Below, in pieces: positions 1-11,304 of a stretch of 64,000 nt of DNA (its first letter is position 1; each line of letters starts with the position of its first letter). A model generated the notes under the pieces. The model saw only the letters and a list, made by a program, of their open reading frames with translations, was not told the DNA's origin and did not search any database. The DNA is taken from NCBI RefSeq assembly GCF_021272185.1, contig NZ_JAJSEC010000001.1, positions 248,001 to 312,000 on the forward strand, written 5' to 3'. The stretch comes from Roseivivax sp. GX 12232. GTDB lineage: Bacteria > Pseudomonadota > Alphaproteobacteria > Rhodobacterales > Rhodobacteraceae. A program made the translations under genes and the position numbers.

Positions 1-1
1 G

Positions 2-463
2 CGCGTGGCAAGCAATTACGCCGCCGTCCTGCGCGCGGCGCAGGCGACGGGCACGCTCTTCCTGCCGGTCCTGCGGCGCGGCGGGGAGCCCATCGGCGCG
101 CTTGGCCATGTCATCGACCGGGAGGCGGGCTCCGCGCATTTCATCGTGATCGGCCGCGACCCCGAGGCGGAGGAAAGCTTCATCGGCAGCGCGCTGCATT
201 TCCACAGCATCGAATGGGCGATCTCGGAAGGGCTGATCTGCTACGACTTCTGCCACGGCAACGAGGATTACAAATACGGCTACGGGGCCGAGGACAGCGC
301 GGTTCTCTACTTCGAGAGCCGCCGCCGCGATCCCGCGCCGGGCTTCGCCTTCGACGCGCTCTCTACCGGGGCGGCGTTGGAGCGGATCGAGGGTTTCCTG
401 GCCGAGGGCAAACACGAGCGCGCCCGGGCCGCCTGCGCGCAGCTCGCGAATCTCTATTCCTGA
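2..463 (+). CDS. C-terminal part of a GNAT-type acetyltransferase (cut by window edge)
   Basis: The frame is open back to base 2 and the GTG at 5 has no visible ribosome binding site, so the true start lies before the window and only about 153 codons are seen. The segments HFHSIEWAISEG and YDFCHGNEDYKYGYG resemble the GNAT_6 (BioF2/CelD-like) acyltransferase domain, in which an aromatic-Asp-x-x-x-Gly-x-x-x-Tyr-Lys segment is conserved near the C-terminus. Such proteins move an acyl group from acyl-CoA to an amine or hydroxyl, often in cell-surface polymer synthesis. The acceptor cannot be deduced here. The gene points toward the convergent glp operon, with a tandem repeat array just after its stop. 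Confidence 0.7.
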   Translation, partial: RVASNYAAVLRAAQATGTLFLPVLRRGGEPIGALGHVIDREAGSAHFIVIGRDPEAEESFIGSALHFHSIEWAISEGLICYDFCHGNEDYKYGYGAEDSAVLYFESRRRDPAPGFAFDALSTGAALERIEGFLAEGKHERARAACAQLANLYS

Positions 464-466
464 GGG

Positions 467-595
467 GGCGCGCGGTCTCGTTCTCAACGGTGAACCGTAT
501 TTCTCTGGCGGCGCGCGGCCTCGCTCTTAGCGATAAGCCGCATGGCCCTCGCGGCGCGCAGTCTCGCTAACAGCGGTGACCCGCATCGCCCTCGC
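467..595. repeat. Three tandem imperfect 43-bp repeats
   Basis: Units at 467-509, 510-552 and 553-595 are each exactly 43 bp and begin GGCGCGC(G/A)G. All share the block TCTCG or CTCGCT near position 10 and end in (T/C)GGC or CTCGC. Inside unit 1 ACGG-TGAA-CCGT can pair, and the same place in unit 3 is GCGG-TGAC-CCGC, so the outer pair changed from A-T to G-C on both sides. Unit 2 keeps only part of this stem. The array starts 3 bases after the acetyltransferase stop. Function unknown; it could be a 3'-end RNA structure or a slippage product. Confidence 0.85.
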
Positions 596-652
596 AGCAC
601 CCACCCGAGGGCTCCGCCCGACAGCCCCCCTGCCCCGACAACCCTAGCCCAC

Positions 653-690
653 AAAAAAGACCCGGCGCGGGGATCTCCCAACGCCGGGCC
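653..690 (-). terminator. Rho-independent terminator of the glp operon
   Basis: Bases 661-667 (CCCGGCG) pair with 682-688 (CGCCGGG). Read on the minus strand the stem is followed at once by TCTTTTTTG (A-run at 653-658 on the plus strand). It lies about 60 bases downstream of the glpV stop and closes the leftward glycerol operon. Confidence 0.85.
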
Positions 691-710
691 GGAACTCATA
701 CGCGAAGCCC

Positions 711-732
711 CCGGGCCGGTCTCCCGGCCCGG
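711..732 (-). other. GC-rich stem-loop just after glpV
   Basis: CCGGGCCGG (711-719) pairs perfectly with CCGGCCCGG (724-732) around a four-base loop, 15 bases beyond the glpV stop. No T-run follows, so it is more likely an mRNA-protecting 3' hairpin than the terminator itself, which lies further on. Confidence 0.6.
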
Positions 733-746
733 AGGCGATCAGGCAC

Positions 747-2474
747 TTACTGCTGCCAGGACTGGATCAGCTCGTCGTAGCTGACGGTCTTGGGCTCCTC
801 GTCCTCGTTCTCGAGCGCCGCCTTCGGTGCGCCGGCCTGCTCGAGCCAGTAGGAGGGATCCTGCTCCTCGTTCATCACCGGACCGAGATCGCCCTGCACG
901 CCGGCGCGTTCGAGGCGCTCGAGCACCGATTCCTGCGCCTCGCAGAGCGCGTCGAGCGCCTCCTGCGGGGTCTTGGCGCCGGACATGGCGTCACCGATGT
1001 TCTGCCACCAGAGCTGCGCGAGCTTGGGGTAGTCCGGCACGTTCAGGCCGGTCGGCGACCATTCGGTGCGCGCGGGCGAGCGGTAGAACTCGACCAGGCC
1101 GCCGAGGTTCGGCGCGCGATCGGTGAAGTGGTCCGAGTTGATGGTCGACTCACGGATGAAGGTGAGGCCGACGTCGGACTTCTTCAGGTCCACGGTCTTC
1201 GAGGTCACGAACTGCGCGTAGAGCCAGGCGGCCTTGGCGCGGTCGGTCGGCGTGGACTTCAGGAGCGTCCAGGAGCCTGCGTCCTGGTAGCCGACCTTCA
1301 TGCCCTCTTCCCAGTAGGCGCCATGCGGCGAGGGGGCCATGCGCCACTTCGGCGTGCCGTCCTCGTTCAGCACCGCATCCGCACCGTCTCCGACCATGTC
1401 GGCGGTGAAGGCGGTGTACCAGAACATCTGCTGGGCGATCTGGCCCTGCGCCGGAACCGGGCCGGCCTCGGAGAAGGTCATGCCCGCGGCGGTCGGGGGC
1501 GAGTACTTCTCGAGCCATTCGATGGCCTTGGTCACGGCGTAGACGGCCGCGGGCGAGTTGGTCGCGCCGCCGCGGGTCACGCAGGAGCCCACCGGCTGGT
1601 AGTTGTCGTTGACGCGGATGCCCCATTCGTCGACCGGGAAGCCGTTCGGCTCACCGGTGTCGCCCATGCCGGCCATGGACATCCAGGCGTCGGTGTAGCG
1701 CCAGCCGAGGCTCGGGTCCTTCTTGCCGTAGTCCATGTTGCCGAAGACCTCGCCCTCGACGCCCATGTGGCTCATGTCGCGGCCGGTGAAGAACTCGGCG
1801 ATGTCCTCATAGGCGGACCAGTTGACCGGGACGCCCAGGTCGTAGCCGTATTCCGACTTGAAGTCCTCCATGTTCTTCTCGTCGGTGAACCAGTCGTAGC
1901 GGAACCAGTAGAGGTTCGCGAACTGCTGGTCGGGCAGCTGGTAGAGGTCGCCCTCGGGGCCGGTGGTGAAGGAGGTCCCGATGAAATCGTCGAGATCCAG
2001 CGTCGGCGAGGTGACATCCGCGCCCTCGCCCGACATCCATTCGGTCAGGTTGCGGGCCTGCTGGTAGCGCCAGTGGGTGCCGATCAGGTCGCTGTCGTTG
2101 ACATAGGCGTCATAGACGTTCTGGCCGGACTGCATCTGGGTCTGCAGCTTCTCCACCACGTCACCCTCGCCGATCAGGTCGTGGGTGAGGTTGATGCCGG
2201 TGATCTCCGAGAAGGCCTTGGCCAGCACCTGGGCTTCGTATTCATGCGTGGTGATGGTCTCGGAGACGACCGAGATGTCCATGCCGCGGAACTGTTCGGC
2301 CGCGTCGATGAACCACTGCATTTCGGCTTCCTGCTCCTCGCGGGTGAGCACCGACATGCCGTCGATCTCGTTGTCGAGGAACGCCATGGCCGCCTCCATG
2401 TCGGCGAAGGCCGGCCCGGAGACCAGCCCCAGCGCGACCGCCAGGGCGGTGGTCGTTCTAAGTGAAACGTTCAT
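747..2474 (-). CDS. glpV: Glycerol ABC transporter, periplasmic substrate-binding protein GlpV
   Basis: A 575-residue family-1 extracellular solute-binding protein with a Sec signal peptide (about residues 1-24, ending GPAFA-D). It would bind glycerol in the periplasm and deliver it to the GlpP/GlpQ permeases. Family assignment rests on its length, which exceeds most sugar-binding proteins, and on its place as last gene of a glpD-S-T-P-Q-U-V operon, the order I recall for the glycerol operon of Rhizobium leguminosarum. The ATG at 2474 has a strong site (GGGAGG, 7 bases upstream). It is separated from glpU by 42 bases containing the palindrome GAACGTTC. Two downstream stem-loops, the second with a T-run, end the transcript. 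Confidence 0.88.
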   Translation of the reverse strand: MNVSLRTTTALAVALGLVSGPAFADMEAAMAFLDNEIDGMSVLTREEQEAEMQWFIDAAEQFRGMDISVVSETITTHEYEAQVLAKAFSEITGINLTHDLIGEGDVVEKLQTQMQSGQNVYDAYVNDSDLIGTHWRYQQARNLTEWMSGEGADVTSPTLDLDDFIGTSFTTGPEGDLYQLPDQQFANLYWFRYDWFTDEKNMEDFKSEYGYDLGVPVNWSAYEDIAEFFTGRDMSHMGVEGEVFGNMDYGKKDPSLGWRYTDAWMSMAGMGDTGEPNGFPVDEWGIRVNDNYQPVGSCVTRGGATNSPAAVYAVTKAIEWLEKYSPPTAAGMTFSEAGPVPAQGQIAQQMFWYTAFTADMVGDGADAVLNEDGTPKWRMAPSPHGAYWEEGMKVGYQDAGSWTLLKSTPTDRAKAAWLYAQFVTSKTVDLKKSDVGLTFIRESTINSDHFTDRAPNLGGLVEFYRSPARTEWSPTGLNVPDYPKLAQLWWQNIGDAMSGAKTPQEALDALCEAQESVLERLERAGVQGDLGPVMNEEQDPSYWLEQAGAPKAALENEDEEPKTVSYDELIQSWQQ

Positions 2475-2516
2475 TCGTAATCCTCCCGTTATTGAACGTT
2501 CTTCGAAAATGACCCG

Positions 2517-2789
2517 TCACACGAAGCGGAAGACCCCCGCTGCGAGCACGAGACATGCCAGGAGCGCATAGGGCTGCGGGGCGATCCCGAAGCCCAGCCA
2601 CGCCAAATTCAGAAAGGCCGAGGCGAGAAGCGTGATGAACAGCCGGTCGCCCCGGGTGGTCTCGATCCCCAGGATCCCCACCCGCGGCGTCTCCGGCCGC
2701 TTGATCGCGAGGAAGGTGAAGAGGATCAGCAGCGCGGCGATCACCGCGAAGAAGGCCGCCGTGGGCCAGGTCCAGGCCATCCATGCCAT
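2517..2789 (-). CDS. glpU: Small membrane protein of the glycerol transporter (DUF2160, GlpU-like)
   Basis: A 90-residue protein with three hydrophobic spans (roughly residues 8-28, 52-70 and 72-90) and a short charged loop containing KRPETPR. Small DUF2160 membrane proteins sit between the permease and binding-protein genes of glycerol ABC operons; their biochemical role is not known to me. The start at 2789 follows the stop of a 23-codon ORF by a single base (TGA-C-ATG), which would couple its translation to glpQ. A second Met at codon 4 is an alternative start. Confidence 0.8.
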   Translation of the reverse strand: MAWMAWTWPTAAFFAVIAALLILFTFLAIKRPETPRVGILGIETTRGDRLFITLLASAFLNLAWLGFGIAPQPYALLACLVLAAGVFRFV

Positions 2790-2790
2790 G

Positions 2791-2861
2791 TCAGAGGCTC
2801 CCTTGGTTGCCGCCGCGCGCCCGGGCGCGCGGGGACCGCATCAGTTGGCGCGTCCGGGACA

Positions 2862-2862
<1 letters not shown>
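2791..2862 (-). CDS. Possible 23-codon coupling ORF between glpQ and glpU
   Basis: The ATG at 2862 overlaps the glpQ stop as TGATG, and the ORF ends one base before the glpU ATG. The predicted peptide, beginning MSRTRQLMRSPRARARGG, is basic and resembles no family I know. Bases 2813-2832 inside it form a perfect 20-bp GC palindrome, so the stretch may serve as an RNA hairpin and ribosome bridge rather than encode a functional peptide. Confidence 0.35.
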
Positions 2863-4630
<1,768 letters not shown>

Positions 4631-4632
4631 GA

Positions 4633-5721
<1,089 letters not shown>

Positions 5722-5722
5722 G

Positions 5723-6808
<1,086 letters not shown>

Positions 6809-6840
6809 CCGCCTCTTCTCCTCCTCGGGTCGCGCGCGCG

Positions 6841-8430
6841 TCACTGCGCGGCGAGCCGCTCCTCACCGGCGCGGCGGGCCATGAAGGCCGCCAGCGCCTC
6901 GGTCTCCTCCTGCCCGAGCCGGAGCCCGAGCTTCGTCCGCCGCCAGAGCACGTCCTCGGCGCTCGCGGCCCATTCGTGGTCCATCAGCCAGATCACCTCG
7001 GCCTCGGTCAGGCTGGCGCCGAAGTCGCGGCCCAGGTCGTCGCGGCTTTGCGCGGCGCCCAGAAGCGCGCGCGCCTCGGTGCCATAGGCGCGGACCAGCC
7101 GCCCCGCCCAGGCCATGTCGAGAAAGGGGTAATCCCGCGCCAGCCCGGCGATCTCGGCCGCGACCGCGTGATGCGGGAAATTGCCCCCGGGCAGCGGCGC
7201 GCCCGCGGTCCAGGCCCCCGGCAGCGCCGGGAAATAGCCCGAGAGCTCGCGCATCGCGCTTTCCGCCAGCCGCCGGTAGGTGGTGATCTTGCCGCCGAAG
7301 ACATGCAGGACCGGCGCGCCGCCCGCGTCGTCGACCTTCAGCGTGTAGTCCCGCGTCGCCGCGGTGGCCGAGCTCGACCCGTCGTCGTAAAGCGGCCGCA
7401 CGCCCGAGTAGGACCAGACCACATCCGCGGCCGAGATCGGGGTCTTCAGGTAGGCGTTCACGAAGTCGATCATGTAATCACGCTCGGCCTCGGTGCACTT
7501 CGGGGGGTCTGCGGGGGCATCGTGCTCCTGATCGGTGGTGCCGATCAAGGTGAAGTCGCGCTCATACGGGATTGCGAACATGATGCGGCCGTCGCGGCCC
7601 TGGAAGAAATAGCACTTGTCGTGGTCGAAGAGCCGGCGGGTGACGATATGGCTGCCGCGCACCAGCCGCACGCGCTCGCGGCTCTCGGTGCGGATGGTGC
7701 CGCGGATCACCTCGCCGACCCAGGGGCCGGCGGCATTCACCAGCGCCTTGGCGCGGATCTCGCGGTGGCCATTTTCGGTCTCGAGGGTGACGCGCCAGCC
7801 CTCGCCCGCGCGTTCGGCGGCGACGACGCGGCTGCGCGGCAGGATGGTCGCGCCGCGCGCCTCGGCGTCTCGGGCGTTCAGCACCACCAGCCGGGAATCC
7901 TCGACCCAGCAGTCGGAATATTCGAACGCCCGGGTGAAGCGGTCGTCGAGCGGCGCGCCCTCGGGGGCGGTACGCAGATCGAGGCTCGCCGTCGGCGGCA
8001 GGATCTTCCGCCCGCCCAGGTGGTCGTACATGAAAAGCCCCGCCCGGATCAGCCAGGCCGGGCGCCGGCCCTTCATCCAGGGCATCACCGTCGACAGGAG
8101 CTTCGACACCGGGGTGGTGCCCTCGAAGCGCATGTCGCGGTGCACCGGCAGCACGAAGCGCATCGGCCAGGAGATATGCGGCATGGCGCGCAGGAGCGTC
8201 TCGCGCTCTTCCAGCGCCTCGCGCACCAGGCGCACCTCGAAGTATTCGAGATAGCGCAGCCCGCCGTGAAAGAGCTTGGTCGAAGCCGAGGAGGTCGCCG
8301 AGGCGAGGTCCTTCATCTCGGCCAGCCCGACGGAGAGCCCACGCCCGGCGGCGTCCCGGGCGATGCCGCATCCGTTGATGCCGCCGCCGATGACGAACAG
8401 GTCGAACTCTTCCGATGGCCTCCCGGTCAC
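6841..8430 (-). CDS. glpD: Aerobic glycerol-3-phosphate dehydrogenase GlpD
   Basis: A 529-residue FAD enzyme that oxidises sn-glycerol-3-phosphate to dihydroxyacetone phosphate at the inner face of the membrane, passing electrons to quinone. The N-terminus carries the dinucleotide fold DLFVIGGGINGCGIARDA, followed by TSSASTKLFHGGLRYLEY, the conserved FAD-contact block of GlpD. The C-terminal helical domain is also present (SLTEAEVIWLMDHEWA). The start is GTG at 8430 with GGGAGGG five bases upstream. It is first in the leftward glp operon and divergent from glpR. No glycerol kinase gene is in the window, so that step must be encoded elsewhere. Confidence 0.95.
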   Translation of the reverse strand: MTGRPSEEFDLFVIGGGINGCGIARDAAGRGLSVGLAEMKDLASATSSASTKLFHGGLRYLEYFEVRLVREALEERETLLRAMPHISWPMRFVLPVHRDMRFEGTTPVSKLLSTVMPWMKGRRPAWLIRAGLFMYDHLGGRKILPPTASLDLRTAPEGAPLDDRFTRAFEYSDCWVEDSRLVVLNARDAEARGATILPRSRVVAAERAGEGWRVTLETENGHREIRAKALVNAAGPWVGEVIRGTIRTESRERVRLVRGSHIVTRRLFDHDKCYFFQGRDGRIMFAIPYERDFTLIGTTDQEHDAPADPPKCTEAERDYMIDFVNAYLKTPISAADVVWSYSGVRPLYDDGSSSATAATRDYTLKVDDAGGAPVLHVFGGKITTYRRLAESAMRELSGYFPALPGAWTAGAPLPGGNFPHHAVAAEIAGLARDYPFLDMAWAGRLVRAYGTEARALLGAAQSRDDLGRDFGASLTEAEVIWLMDHEWAASAEDVLWRRTKLGLRLGQEETEALAAFMARRAGEERLAAQ

Positions 8431-8666
8431 TGCGCCCTCCCAAACCCAGCGTTTCCTTCGCCATCCCTACCGGAGCGCCGCGCGTTTTGAAACAAAAATT
8501 TTTCGGTTTTTTTCTTTTTCGCGCATTTGGGCGAGCGAGAATCCAGGGCGAAACGCGGCAATCCGCTGAAAAACGGCGATTTTCACCCCTAGCGGGCATG
8601 ACTTCCGTTAGGGCAATTGACAAAAACGAAAACAGGGGAACAATGGCGTCAGGAGGACATGCCACC
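8431..8666. promoter_or_regulatory. Divergent glpD/glpR control region with repeated TTTTCG-type motifs
   Basis: This 236-base gap contains the most AT-rich stretch nearby. It has TTTTTCG at 8499-8505 and 8515-8521, CGAAACG at 8549-8555 and ACGAAAAC at 8626-8633 (TTTTCGT on the minus strand). Repeated TTTCG-like half-sites are what I would expect for a DeoR-family repressor such as GlpR, but I have no direct evidence of binding. Both promoters must lie here. Confidence 0.5.
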
Positions 8667-9434
8667 GTGTCACAATCGATCCGTTACCCGGAAATCCTCG
8701 AGATCGCCCGCCGCGAGGGCAAGGTCACCGTCGAGGGCCTGGCCGAGCACTTCGGCGTCACGCTCCAGACCATCCGCCGCGACCTGACCGACCTGGCCGA
8801 GGCCGGGCGGCTCGAACGGGTGCACGGCGGCGCGGTCCTGCCCTCGGGCACCACTAACATCGGCTACGAGGACCGCCGCGGGCTCAACGCCGAGGGCAAG
8901 GCCGAGATCGCCCGCGCCTGCGCCGCGGCGATCCCGCATGACTGCTCGGTCTTTCTCAACATCGGCACCAGCACCGAGGCCGTGGCCGAACAGATGCTCG
9001 CCCATCGCAACATCCTGGCGGTGACCAACAACCTCAACGTCGCGGCGATCCTGGCGCGCAACCCCGACTGCGAGGTGGTGGTGACCGCGGGCGCGCTCCG
9101 CCGCGCCGACGGCGGGCTGACCGGCGATCTGACCGAGCGCACCATCCGGCAGTTCAAGTTCGACATCGCGGTGATCGGCTGTTCGGCGATCGACGAGGAC
9201 GGCGACATCCTCGATTTCGACATGCAGGAGGTGGGCGTGACCCGCACCATCCTCGAGCAGTCGCGCCGGGTCTTCCTGGTCGCCGATCACTCGAAGTTCC
9301 GCCGCAACGCCCCGGTGCGGGTGGCCTCGCTGGCGGACCTGGAGGCTTTCTTCACCGACCGCGCGCCCTCGCCCGCGCTGCGCGAGAAATGCGCCGAACG
9401 CGGGGTGGCGCTGCACGTCGGGGATCGGGCGTGA
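8667..9434 (+). CDS. glpR: DeoR-family repressor GlpR of glycerol catabolism
   Basis: A 255-residue regulator. The N-terminal winged helix-turn-helix includes VEGLAEHFGVTLQTIRRDL, and the C-terminal DeoRC sugar-phosphate-sensing domain includes LNIGTSTEAVAEQML and ADHSKF. It aligns well with E. coli GlpR from memory (TNNLNVA, VDHSKFGRNA). The GTG at 8667 is chosen because AGGAGG lies at 8651-8656 and the protein then starts at the helix-turn-helix; an ATG at 8643 would add eight residues. It is expected to repress glpD-V until glycerol-3-phosphate binds, through sites in the shared upstream region. Confidence 0.9.
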   Translation: MSQSIRYPEILEIARREGKVTVEGLAEHFGVTLQTIRRDLTDLAEAGRLERVHGGAVLPSGTTNIGYEDRRGLNAEGKAEIARACAAAIPHDCSVFLNIGTSTEAVAEQMLAHRNILAVTNNLNVAAILARNPDCEVVVTAGALRRADGGLTGDLTERTIRQFKFDIAVIGCSAIDEDGDILDFDMQEVGVTRTILEQSRRVFLVADHSKFRRNAPVRVASLADLEAFFTDRAPSPALREKCAERGVALHVGDRA

Positions 9435-9898
9435 GGTGGGGGTTGGTGCGCTGGTGTGGTTGGCTGGGATGGGTCCAGCACCGGTGACGGCCCGTAGACG
9501 CTGAAAGCCCGGCAGACGCCCAGGACTGGCGATCGCACAACGTCGAAGAAAGGGCGCGCGCCGGACCGGGGGCCGGCGCTGCCGCCCTCCGAGCTGCGCG
9601 CTTTATCCCAACAAGGTCGGGACTAGCATTCCGCTATGCACGCCATCCGAAGGAGCGCCAGCCCAAGGGGCCGGTCCGGCGCGCGCCCGGCACCTTCGGT
9701 GCTATTCGGGCGCAAGGGGGTGCGGGTGGTGATGGGCGTCGCTGAAGGCAAGTGTTGGGTGGTTGGCGGGTCTTGTGGCGGAGCGTCATTTGAAGCCGTG
9801 CACCGTCCCGCTTGCTGCCGGAACCCAAGCGCGACCTAATCTCCAAACCAAAGCGCCTCACTCCCCCAGCGCGCCCCGCCCCTACTCCGCCGACCCCC
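9435..9898. other. Intergenic region between convergent glpR and RraA-like genes
   Basis: No credible gene. It holds copy 1 of the structured 165-bp element (9551-9716). The remaining flanks are unique GC-rich DNA. No hairpin with a T-run was found for either converging transcript. Confidence 0.6.
9551..9716 (+). repeat. Structured intergenic element, copy 1
   Basis: 166 bp with perfect 18-bp inverted arms (GGGCGCGCGCCGGACCGG at 9552-9569 and its complement at 9672-9689), a conserved core GCGCTTTATCCC..CAAGGTC, and a 3' hairpin GCACC-TTC-GGTGC. Other copies lie at 41346, 41663, 48187 and 48497, all in the same orientation and all between convergent genes. Confidence 0.9.
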
Positions 9899-10609
9899 TC
9901 ACGTCCGCGCCTTCTCGAAAGCCATCCACGCCGCCTCGAAGGCCGCGAAGTCGAAACCCGGCGCGCGGGCGGCCTCGAGCACGATCGCCTCGGTGCGCTG
10001 CATCTTCGCGATGGCCGCGCCCAGCTCGGGCAAAAGCTCCTCGGGAATCACCAGCGCACCGTGACGATCGGCGTGCACCCAGTCGCCCGGGGCCACCCGC
10101 AGCCCGAAGACCGTGACCGGCTCCGCCACGCTCCGCACGTGCACGAAGGCATGGCTCGGGCCGACGGAGCCCGCGATCACCGGGAAGCCCTCGGCCATGT
10201 CCCCGAGGTCGCGCATCACCCCGTTGGTCAGCGCGCCCGCCAGCCCGAAACCCCGATGCACCGTGGTGTTGATCTCGCCCCAGAAGGCGCCGACGGCCTC
10301 GGCCCCGTCGAGATCCTCGACCACCGCCAGCGCCGGGCCGTCCAGCGCCCCCGCATCCGCCCCGGCCATGTGGCGGTAATAGTCCATCCGCCGGGCGCGG
10401 ATCGTCCCGGGATCCTCGTCCGGGGGCTCGGCGGCGGCGATCTGGGCGGTGCGGGCGCGGCCCACCAGGGCGCCCGCCTCGGGCGCGCTCGACAGAACCG
10501 TGCCGCGGGTAAAGGCATCGAAGCCGCGCCTGCCCTGGGCGGTCTCGATGGCGTTGCAGACGGTCGGCGTGTCGACCGCGCGCAGGAGCGTCAGAAGATC
10601 GGGGGTCAT
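9899..10609 (-). CDS. RraA-like / HMG-aldolase-fold protein
   Basis: A 236-residue member of the RraA superfamily. The core GALTNGVMRDLGDMAEGFPVI and the adjacent GDWVHADRHGALVIPEE match the Gly-x-x-x-Asp and Arg-Asp metal/pyruvate-enolate motifs of 4-hydroxy-4-methyl-2-oxoglutarate aldolase and oxaloacetate decarboxylase relatives. Such enzymes split or decarboxylate 2-oxo acids; true RraA instead inhibits RNase E. Being the last gene of a long catabolic operon favours an aldolase or decarboxylase role, but the substrate is unknown. The ATG overlaps the preceding stop (ATGA). Confidence 0.8.
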   Translation of the reverse strand: MTPDLLTLLRAVDTPTVCNAIETAQGRRGFDAFTRGTVLSSAPEAGALVGRARTAQIAAAEPPDEDPGTIRARRMDYYRHMAGADAGALDGPALAVVEDLDGAEAVGAFWGEINTTVHRGFGLAGALTNGVMRDLGDMAEGFPVIAGSVGPSHAFVHVRSVAEPVTVFGLRVAPGDWVHADRHGALVIPEELLPELGAAIAKMQRTEAIVLEAARAPGFDFAAFEAAWMAFEKART

Positions 10610-11304
10610 GTCTCCTCCAGCCAGCGCAGCAGCGCGGCAGTCGTGGGGTCCGGGGCTTCGAGCACGGGCAGATGGCCCGCGCCCTCGATGATCTCGAGCC
10701 GCGCCTGCGGCATGAGCTCGTGCATCAGGAGATGCCGCTCGACCGGGCAAAGCGCGTCCTGCCGCCCGCAAAGCACCAGCGCGGGCACGGTGAGCGCAGC
10801 CAGCGCCGCCTGCCGGTCGGGCCGGTCGCGCAGCGCCACCGACTGGCGGCAGAAGACCTCCGCGCCGAGGTCGCGCGCCATCTCCATGCAGAGATCGAGG
10901 ATCTCCTGCCGCCCCGGCCCCTCGGCCAGGTAGCGCGGCTTCAACTCGTCGCGCATGACCGGGACCAGCCCGCCCGCGCGCACCCGCTCGATCTGCGGGC
11001 CCCGGGCGGCGCGGACCTCGGGCGCCTCGGCCAGGGGGTTGGTGTCGAGCAGCGCGATCCCCGCCAGCCGCTCCGGCGCTTGATGGGCGATCTCCATGGC
11101 GATGATGCCGCCCATGGAAAGCCCCGCCAGCGCAAAGCGCGGCGGCGCATGGGCCAGCACCTCGGCGGCCAGCGCGGCGGTGCTGTCCTGCGAGGTGATC
11201 GGGGCGCAATGCACGACGCGCCGCCCCGAGACCGCGGCGATCTGCGGCGCGAAAAGCCGCGCGTCGCACATCATGCCCGGCAGAAGGACCAGCGGCGTGC
11301 TCAT
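10606..11304 (-). CDS. Alpha/beta hydrolase
   Basis: A 232-residue alpha/beta-hydrolase fold protein. The nucleophile elbow is GLSMG (Ser about residue 67), the acid is probably Asp in CGRQDALCP, and the base is His in GAGHLPVLEAP. The oxyanion segment LLPGMM is near the N-terminus. It probably hydrolyses an ester or lactone in the cytoplasm (no signal peptide). The start at 11304 overlaps the MetE-like stop as ATGA, and its own stop overlaps the RraA-like ATG, so the last three genes of this operon are tightly coupled. Confidence 0.8.
   Translation of the reverse strand: MSTPLVLLPGMMCDARLFAPQIAAVSGRRVVHCAPITSQDSTAALAAEVLAHAPPRFALAGLSMGGIIAMEIAHQAPERLAGIALLDTNPLAEAPEVRAARGPQIERVRAGGLVPVMRDELKPRYLAEGPGRQEILDLCMEMARDLGAEVFCRQSVALRDRPDRQAALAALTVPALVLCGRQDALCPVERHLLMHELMPQARLEIIEGAGHLPVLEAPDPTTAALLRWLEET

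Noticed and set aside
467-595. CRISPR array
   Set aside because: The three units are directly adjacent with no spacers, and no cas gene is present in the window.
1128-2465. A 445-codon open frame on the plus strand
   Set aside because: It lies wholly opposite glpV, which has a signal peptide and family homology. The product is Arg/Gly/Val/His-rich, typical of the antisense frame of high-GC genes.
8617-8622. TTGACA as a -35 box for glpR
   Set aside because: The matching -10 would fall on the ribosome binding site and the ATG at 8643, leaving no leader for the chosen GTG start.
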